The notes under the pieces: generated by a model
The model's database searches: none
What the model saw: only the letters and a program-made list of their open reading frames with translations
Told to the model about the DNA's origin: nothing
In this document: piece by piece, positions 1 to 5,524 of the stretch
How positions within the stretch are numbered: the stretch's first letter is position 1
How the letters are laid out: every line of letters starts with the position of its first letter
Translations under genes and position numbers: made by a program
Source: Bacteroides sp.
Lineage (GTDB): Bacteria > Bacteroidota > Bacteroidia > Bacteroidales > Bacteroidaceae
Direction of reading: 5' to 3'
DNA: 7,789 nucleotides
Assembly (NCBI GenBank): GCA_021204375.1
Contig: JAJPZL010000212.1
Coordinates: forward strand, 1 to 7,789

Positions 1-544
1 TATTTTCTTAATAAAGAAGAGAAGCTTACTAAAAATCTCCTCTATGGTTCCTGCGTAGCACTGGCAGGAGTAGGGCTGGTCGTTTTTAACGGAAGCTTTA
101 TCCTGAAGATCAATCCGCTTGGAGATATCCTGACCCTGATATCCGCATTGGTATGGTCCCTTTATTGTATCTTATTAAAAAAAACTGGAGAATCGTTATC
201 CGACTATCTTTATTACCCGGAAAGTATTTGCCTACGGACTTATTACGCTGCTTCCTTTCTTAATAGCCACTCCCCTGCATCCTGCTCGGGAGATCCTTCA
301 ACAACCTACTGTAATTGCTAATCTACTATTTCTGGGACTGATCGCCTCTATGCTTTGTTTTATTATGTGGAACAGTGCCATCAAAAGTATAGGTGTTGTA
401 AAAACAAGCAACTATATTTACGTCGTTCCTTTAGTGACTTTACTCACCTTTGCTCTTATTATTGATGAGAAAATTACCCTGGCGGCTATTACCGGATGCA
501 TGATGATTTTAGGCGGAGTCTATCTGGCAAAAAAGAGAAGGTAA
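1..544 (+). pseudogene. EamA/DMT-family transporter, C-terminal part, frameshifted
   Basis: This is the 3' part of an inner-membrane drug/metabolite transporter (EamA type, normally about 300 aa and 10 membrane helices); the 5' end lies outside the window. About 180 residues can be rebuilt. They are strongly hydrophobic helices with the second-repeat pattern of the family, including GDILTLISALVWSLYCILLK near base 121, NYIYVVPLVTLL near 411 and a last helix before a basic KKRR tail and TAA at 542-544. The frame changes at an A8 run (177-184): frame 1 reads up to LLKK and frame 2 continues as LENRYPTIF. Seven A's would keep one frame, so one A is extra. The substrate cannot be inferred. The family call is firm. 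Whether the break is biological or an assembly error is open. Confidence 0.8.
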
Positions 545-561
545 TTAAAAAAGAACCCGTC

Positions 562-597
562 AATAGAGATTTTCAAAAAAACAGGTGTCTATTTTTT
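562..597 (+). terminator. Weak terminator-like repeat after the transporter gene
   Basis: AATAGA (562-567) can pair with TCTATT (588-593), and further T's follow to 597. It sits 18 bp past the transporter stop, where a terminator is expected. The stem is only 6 bp, has one G-C pair and encloses a 20-nt loop, so it would be weak. Confidence 0.25.
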
Positions 598-606
598 ACA
601 TTTTAA

Positions 607-637
607 TTTGCCCATATCAAAATTTTATTTATCTTTG
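607..637 (+). promoter_or_regulatory. Bacteroidota housekeeping promoter (-33/-7)
   Basis: TTTG at 607-610 and TATCTTTG at 630-637 are separated by 19 bp. This is an exact match to the Bacteroidota sigma-ABfr promoter, TTTG at -33 and TAnnTTTG at -7 with 19-21 bp between. The start site is expected a few bases past 637, about 641-645, at the foot of the 640-675 hairpin. It points at the regulator gene at 942, with a leader of about 300 nt, or at a short non-coding RNA. Confidence 0.6.
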
Positions 638-639
638 CC

Positions 640-718
640 CCGTCCTTGCAGAATAAATACAGCATGCAGGGGCGGAAATATTGGAAAAAGCATTTTGATA
701 TTCTCTTTAGAAAGAGAA
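640..718 (+). ncRNA. Candidate structured leader or small RNA (two hairpins)
   Basis: The first hairpin pairs 640-650 with 665-675: 11 continuous base pairs around a 14-nt A-rich loop. Two of the pairs are U-G wobbles in the + strand RNA; in the minus-strand RNA they would be A/C mismatches, so the fold favours + transcription. The second is a perfect inverted repeat, TTCTCTTT (701-708) and AAAGAGAA (711-718). An exact Bacteroidota promoter ends at 637, so the first stem would lie at the very 5' end of the transcript. There is no clear terminator right after 718; a T6 run lies near 731-736. It resembles no riboswitch or RNA family I recognise. Confidence 0.4.
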
Positions 719-941
719 CACCCACCACTCTTTTTTATCGCTAAACTAAGATAATAGCAACAAAATGTCCATGTAATTTGTATGTATAGAGTACACAGGA
801 ATACATCCATAATAGGCGTGGGCTGTTGTCTATTGTTAGTTTAACAGGTAGGGGTACCTTCTTTCTAGATAATAGAGCAGTTTCACGCTTTTTTATACCC
901 GTTTGTTAATCCGCACGAAATAATAAAACCAAAATAGAACA

Positions 942-1832
942 ATGGGAAAATGGATAACATTAAATGAAGCAAGCAGAGAGTTTAGTATTCCAAAACACGA
1001 GATTCTGCGTCTTATCGAAAAGAGAGAGATCACTGCCTCCAAAAATGAAAATCTATGGTTTGTAAGCAAGGACGATCTTGCCTCTTACCTGGATACTTCG
1101 GAAGATACCCAGGATAAAGCCTGTGATATCAGGGATTTTGTCTTACCTGATCCTTTGGTAACGGTTGATCTGAGTGACCTGAAATTTATTATGAAGTCGT
1201 ATCAACAGATGACTCCGCTTTTCAAAATGATCATTCATGAAATGGCTATGTTAATACCTGATCCGAAAAAAAGAGATGTGTTCGTAGATATCTCTTCCGG
1301 AAAAAGTTTTAAAGAGGTAGCGGAAAAGTATGATCTTCCCAATATAAAGGCTCGTTATCTCTATTCGGCTTCTTTGAAGATCATTGAAAAGAAAGTCGGT
1401 TTCCTGCAACGTTACCGGGAAGAGAAGGCAACACTGATCAACTATAACCGCAAACTGGAAATCGAAAGGAAAAATCTTCTGCGTTCTAACACAGAACTTA
1501 GTAAAAAAATGGAAAAACTTTCAGGCCCTACCATTGATCTTATTGAAAAGCCCGAACCAGCCATGAATTTTATTCCGGTAGAGGTTGTTAAAGTACTTTC
1601 CCAGAAGATAGAAGAGACATTCAATTTTAGTAAACGTACTACCAATTGTTTCAATGCTGCCGGTATTATTACACTGGAAGATCTGTTACGTTTTACCAAA
1701 GACAACGGTTTTGACAAACTTCTCAATATACGCAACTTCGGGATCAGCTGTCTCAATGAAGTAACAGCCCGGTTGATTGCCAAGAAGATCATCACCCGTA
1801 AACAAAAATGCCAGTATTATAAATACCTGTAA
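942..1832 (+). CDS. HTH DNA-binding protein with RNA polymerase alpha-CTD-like C-terminus
   Basis: This is the only intact complete gene in the window (296 aa). Residues 1-51 look like an excisionase/MerR-type helix-turn-helix (ITLNEASREFSIPKHEI...WFVSKDDLASYL pattern). Residues about 85-150 contain a second HTH-like piece, FKEVAEKYDLPNIKARYLY, reminiscent of sigma region 4. Residues about 155-195 are charged and probably a coiled coil. Residues about 225-283 resemble the helix-hairpin-helix domain of RpoA: KRTTNCFNAAGI and LLNIRNFG align with E. coli alpha-CTD, so R232, N235, C236, G267 and E273 match R265, N268, C269, G296 and E302, which contact DNA. K298 and S299 are replaced (S269, C270). 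The role is inferred: a cytoplasmic transcription regulator or nucleoid protein with unknown targets. The start is the ATG after an A-rich stretch; no Shine-Dalgarno is seen. It converges with the antiporter gene, 36 bp apart. Confidence 0.85.
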   Translation: MGKWITLNEASREFSIPKHEILRLIEKREITASKNENLWFVSKDDLASYLDTSEDTQDKACDIRDFVLPDPLVTVDLSDLKFIMKSYQQMTPLFKMIIHEMAMLIPDPKKRDVFVDISSGKSFKEVAEKYDLPNIKARYLYSASLKIIEKKVGFLQRYREEKATLINYNRKLEIERKNLLRSNTELSKKMEKLSGPTIDLIEKPEPAMNFIPVEVVKVLSQKIEETFNFSKRTTNCFNAAGIITLEDLLRFTKDNGFDKLLNIRNFGISCLNEVTARLIAKKIITRKQKCQYYKYL

Positions 1833-1868
1833 TCACCTATCACGACCTGTTTAAACACCCACCACCAA

Positions 1869-3130
1869 TCAGGTACGGATATGACGAGCCAGGGTTCCGA
1901 TACTAAGACCTTGTATGACTATGGAGAAAACAACCACAAAATAAGTGACCGCTACAATAGCGATTCGCTGTATACTCTCACTGATAGAGAGAGCCAATGC
2001 AATCGATACTCCCCCTCTAAGTCCTCCCCAGACCAGTATGACAATGGTCCCGTGGGTAAACTTTTCTTTGAAAGGGATCAGCAAGGTAGGAATTTTTATA
2101 GATACGTAGCGTGCCAGCAGTACCACAAAAATAGCAATGATCCCCGGTAGCCAGTAATATCTCAGATTAGGGATCAGCAGAAGTTCAAAACCTATCAGCA
2201 AAAAAGGATAGCATTCAGTATTTCATCCATCAATTCCCAGAATACTTTTACAAAACTGATATCTACTTTTTTCTTTTCAGAGTATACTCTCCCGGCATGC
2301 CCTACCATTATTCCGGCAAATACCATGGTAAGAGGTCCCGAAATATTTACAATCTGCGAGATCATAAATCCACATATTACTACCGAAATAGTGATCAGGA
2401 TAGTCAGTTTCTGATCAAAAGCTGTTTTAATAGCATAAAAGGCAATTCCTCCTAATATAATACCTACCAATAAAGCACCGAATACCTCTTTACAAAGTAG
2501 CCACCCCACGGCTAGCGCAGAGATATTCTGCAACTGTTCCGTTCCCTGAGCCAGACTATAGATAATCCCAAATGTGATCACCGCTACCCCATCATTGAAC
2601 AGGGATTCGCCTGTTACTTTAGTCTCCAGAGATTTCGAAACTTTGGCCTGTTTCAGAATACTAAGCGCAGCCACCGCATCGGTAGGAGAAATAAGGGCGC
2701 CGAATAAAAGGCAATAATATAAAGAGAGAGGAAAATCAAGCCCTACCCGGGGTAATATAAATCCCAGTATATAGTATAAAGCAAAACCAACTACGAAAGT
2801 AGAGATGACCACACTGAGTGAAGAGAAAATGACAATCGGTACCCTCTCTTCTTTCAAATCATTGATATTGATCTGGATGGCCCCGGAAAAAAGGAGAAAA
2901 TATAGTACTCCTCCCATCAGTAATTTGCTAAAATCAATGTTCTTTATCAGATCATACACCTCCTGAAGAGGTTCCGGATCGACCGAACGGAAAACAACCA
3001 ATCCCACAGAAAAGATCATGGTTATTACCATAATCCCTATAGTAGACGGAAGCTTAAAAAAGCGGTTATTTATATAGACAAAAACCGTTGCAATAACGAT
3101 TAGAATGGAAAAAGAGTAGTAAATCCCCAT
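1869..3130 (-). pseudogene. CPA1-family Na+/H+ antiporter (NhaP-like), frameshifted
   Basis: This is an inner-membrane cation/proton antiporter used in sodium and pH homeostasis. The rebuilt protein is 420 aa, normal for the family, with many hydrophobic helices. Diagnostic motifs are SPTDAVAALSILK (about 148-160), GESLFNDG (174-181, with the ion-binding N179-D180 pair), NISGPLTMVFAGIMVGH (about 262-278), WELMDEILNAILF (298-310) and GGLRGGVSIALAL (about 369-381). The frame breaks after ILF at an A6 run on the + strand (2200-2205). One more T on the coding strand gives ILFLLIGFELL, as expected, so one base is missing. As read, the product stops after 311 aa and lacks the last helices. The ATG at 3130 follows AGGG about 10 bases upstream. 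It is the last gene of the minus-strand block, 15 bp after the preceding gene. Confidence 0.85.
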
Positions 3131-3145
3131 ATATTCATCCCTGTT

Positions 3146-3603
3146 TTATCTGCTACTTACCAAAACTCTCCCTAAAGAATCCACTATAAAAACGGTTTCA
3201 GGTACAAGCCCTTCATCCAGTGTATCCACCTCGCAAAATTCAAATCAGAAATATCGTTATAGCTTATCGGCACATATTTTACCAGTGTATTGTTATGTAC
3301 GAAAAGTAATACACATATATCTTCATTATGGAGACTGATCCGTTCCAGCTTTTTCTGTGTTTTTTAGGCATACCGATCTCATGTTTTTGAATCTCCATAA
3401 ATCGGTAAGGCTTTAGTACCAGCAACAGGTCCCAAGGCTCTGCGACCAGCGTATCCAGCCGGAAAAATATTCCGAAGGGAAGAGAGAGAATTTTTCCCTG
3501 ATCCCATCGTCTCTCAATCCCTCATTACAGGTCGATAATAAAAGAAGAAATAGTCCTATTGCTCCTCCAAACCATAAAAAATAATCTTTTTTCTCTTCTC
3601 CAT
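3146..3603 (-). pseudogene. Small lipoprotein-like or membrane-anchored protein, four frameshifts
   Basis: No single frame is long here, but frames can be joined into a coherent protein of about 153 aa. It starts at ATG 3603 (MEKRKK), followed by a hydrophobic stretch GGAIGLFLLLLSTC that could be a lipoprotein signal with cleavage before Cys; T at the position before Cys is atypical. Then come ILSLPFGIFFRLDTLVAEPWD, LLLVLKPYRFMEIQKHEIGM, QKKLERISLHNEDICVLLFV, HNNTLVKYVPISYNDISDL and DEGLVPETVFIVDSLGRVLV, ending SSR with TAA at 3148-3146. Joining needs one added base at each of four runs: the A6/T6 runs just after the start, then A5, A6 and T4 runs. It fills the gap between ppk2 (16 bp) and the antiporter (15 bp). 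The function is unknown and I cannot name the family. The alternative, that this is non-coding, is less likely given the fit. Confidence 0.6.
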
Positions 3604-3619
3604 ACCTGAACAACTTCTG

Positions 3620-4544
3620 CTATACTGTTGAAGTCTCCGTATATTCCACTTGTTCCTGTGAAGAAGCACTCTCCTCTCCCTCCTTAACCGCGTTTCCGGT
3701 AAGCATACTCCGGTATTTCTCAATTTCCTGCCGGGTCGATTCCGTTACAGCCGGATATTGTGGTTTCAGTTTTGTCAGCTTCTCACATACAATCTCTCCT
3801 ACCACATAGCGCATAAACCATTTATTATCTGCCGGGATCACATACCAGTGTGCAAAGTCGGTAGAAGTATAGGTAAGCACATCCAAATAAGCTTTCATAT
3901 ACTCATCCCAGTACTGACGCTCTTCAAAATCTGAGGAAGAGAATTTCCAGTTTTTTTGATTCATCTTCCAGCCGACTGATAAACCGTCTCTCCTGCTCCT
4001 CTTTTGATACGTTTAAAAAGAACTTTAATACTGTAACCCCGGTTTCCGTCAGATACCTTTCAAAATCATTGATCTGACCATACCGCTGTTTCCAGAACTT
4101 TTTGGTGATATCCTCTTCAGTACGCACATTGGGTAATCTGGTCTTCAGCAAAACTGCCGGATGTACTTTAGCAACCAGTACATCCTCATAATGAGAACGA
4201 TTAAAGATACCGATCCTTCCCCGCTCCGGTACACCTTTGTGAATACGCCATAAAAAATCGTGATCCAGCTCTTCGGCCGAAGGCTGTTTAAAAGAAAAGA
4301 CCTGGCATCCCTGTGGGTTTACCCCGGACATGACATGTTTAATAGTGCCGTCCTTACCGGCTCCATCCATCCCCTAGAATATAAGAAGCAGGGCGTGGCG
4401 ATCTTCCGCATACAGTTTATTTTGTAATTTAGCCAATTTCCGTACATTCTCCGTCAGACGGATGTGGGCTTCTTCTTTAGATATAGTACCGGTAAAAGCA
4501 GGATCAAAGTCTTCCACTTTATGCTTTTCGCCTGGTTGGGCCAT
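3620..4544 (-). pseudogene. ppk2: Polyphosphate kinase 2 (class III PPK2), nonsense codon and frameshift
   Basis: PPK2 transfers phosphate between polyphosphate and nucleotides in the cytoplasm; class III enzymes phosphorylate AMP and ADP using polyP. The rebuilt protein is 307 aa, matching the one-domain class III size, and its pattern follows the Cytophaga hutchinsonii enzyme. Seen: Walker A GMDGAGKDGT (58-67), FNRSHYEDVLV (114-124), a KFW(K)QR segment and its lid region, then KNWKFS and WYVIPADNKWF near the C-terminus. Two lesions break it. Codon 57 is TAG (4376-4374) where related enzymes have Gln (IFQ-G-MD), a CAG to TAG change. A T7 run on the + strand (3951-3957) holds one base too many, so ESKK-LEI is read instead of ESK-NWKFS. 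Re-initiation at the ATG at 4370 would keep GAGK but lose strand one. The start ATG overlaps a tiny frame as TAATG. Confidence 0.85.
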
Positions 4545-4567
4545 TACTTTTTAATAATACTTTTCAT
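4544..4567 (-). other. Seven-codon frame overlapping the ppk2 start (TAATG)
   Basis: ATG at 4567 opens a frame reading MKSIIKK, and its TAA shares one base with the ppk2 ATG. GGAG lies only two bases before this ATG, too close for a standard ribosome site. It could couple ppk2 translation to upstream ribosomes, but a frame this short is easily chance. Confidence 0.2.
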
Positions 4568-4569
4568 AA

Positions 4570-4604
4570 CTCCGGATTTGTTTAGTGTAATAACACTCCC
4601 GGAG
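4570..4604 (-). promoter_or_regulatory. Nested hairpin in the ppx-ppk2 spacer
   Basis: Outer arms CTCCGG (4570-4575) and CCGGAG (4599-4604) are perfectly complementary and enclose a second perfect hairpin, AGTGT (4584-4588) with ACACT (4593-4597) and a 4-nt loop. It takes up half of the 69-bp spacer between the phosphatase and PPK2 genes. No T run follows on either strand, so it is not a standard intrinsic terminator. An RNA-processing, stability or attenuation element, or a protein-binding site, is possible. Confidence 0.4.
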
Positions 4605-4613
4605 AATGAATGT

Positions 4614-5524
4614 TCACGGATTACTACCGCTGTTCTCGGGTAAAACCATCTGATATAAATGGTGTATCATACCATCCACCAACCCTACTTTGGAAACATA
4701 GATTTCATTGACTTTACAGATCCTGGATACCTTCAGAAAGATCTTCAGAGTAGGAATAATAACATCGGCCCGGTAAGGATTCAGCTTAAAGTTCAGAATA
4801 CGTTCCTCATAATCTATTCCTTTGAGTGTATTGTACAGTACTTTCAATTCCGGATAACCGATCGTCTCTCCCGGATATTTTCCCAGAAGCTTAAAGGTCT
4901 TATTAATATTCCACCGGAAGCGATCATACTCAGAGGACCATACTGCTCATACACATCTTTCAGCCATCTTTTAAACTCTTCTCTCTCCCGCCTCTCCACC
5001 TTATCAGCCAGCATACGTACCGTACCGATCTGGAAAGAACGGGCTGCAACATTCTGCATATTACTACGCACAATAATTTCCGTACTTCCTCCTCCTACAT
5101 CTACATATAAGTAGTTAGCCGTAACGTCCGTGACCACACAGGAACCACCGGCTTCCAGAATGATCTCTGTTTCTTTATTACCGGAAATGACACTGATCTC
5201 AATTCCACTGTTACGATAGATCTCTTCTATAATCTCGTGTCCATTCTGTGCATCACGCATGGCACTGGTAGCATACGCCATACAGGCAGAAACTTTATAC
5301 GCCTTCATAATATGAGAAAAACCAATCATGGCTTCATTCAAGCGATAGGCTTTTCCACGCCCGATATAACCCTTTTCAAATACGTCTTCACCCGGCCGGA
5401 CCGGTACTCGTAGAAAAGCGACCTTGTTATATTCCACAACTGCTCCTGCACTCTCTATATTTTTAATCATTAACCGGATCGCATTCGATCCGATATCAAT
5501 GGCAGCTAACGTTTTAAATTTCAT
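4614..5524 (-). pseudogene. ppx: Ppx/GppA family exopolyphosphatase, frameshifted
   Basis: Members of this ASKHA-fold family cut terminal phosphate from polyphosphate or pppGpp in the cytoplasm. The rebuilt protein is 303 aa, the short form without a C-terminal HD domain. Seen: the phosphate-1 loop AAIDIGSNAIRLM near residue 10, ISGNKETEI with the likely catalytic glutamate in the GxxE position, the phosphate-2 loop YVDVGGGSTEI, FQIGTVRML and IASGGN. After IASGG the frame is lost at 4909-4910: one more A gives NINKTFKLLGKYPGETIGYP and joins the C-terminal 77 residues. The first ATG of the open frame is 5533, but MKFKTLAAIDIG at 5524 fits the family better. That ATG overlaps the ppk1 stop by 11 bp, indicating coupled translation. 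Polyphosphatase rather than pppGppase activity is inferred from the neighbours. Confidence 0.85.

Larger units (their letters stand above)
545..941. other. Gene-free intergenic region with promoter and RNA hairpins
   Basis: No convincing protein gene lies here. A 61-codon open frame on the minus strand has no family resemblance and overlaps the RNA structures, so it is not called. The stretch contains a weak terminator-like repeat behind the transporter, a strong promoter match, and two hairpins, all listed separately. From about 740 to 941 nothing recognisable is seen, and no second TAnnTTTG promoter occurs just before the gene at 942. The 607-637 promoter is therefore the best candidate for driving that gene, through a leader of roughly 300 nt. 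Confidence 0.6.

Noticed and set aside
625..810. 61-codon open frame on the minus strand
   Set aside because: Composition and sequence resemble no protein family, it overlaps the promoter-proximal hairpins, and it has no ribosome site; best explained as chance.
1442..1795. 117-codon open frame opposite the regulator gene
   Set aside because: It is the antisense of the coiled-coil and alpha-CTD-like region; the + strand protein has clear domains and this one does not.
1833..1868. Shared terminator between the convergent regulator and antiporter genes
   Set aside because: Only ACCTG/CAGGT can pair, with a loop of about 20 nt and no T run, too weak to call.
3413..3613. 66-residue protein read from a TTG start as an independent gene
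   Set aside because: Its body after REK loses protein-like character, and it makes better sense as one frame segment of the frameshifted gene at 3146-3603.
4659..5114. 151-codon + strand open frame
   Set aside because: It runs antisense across the well-supported Ppx/GppA gene and has no motifs.
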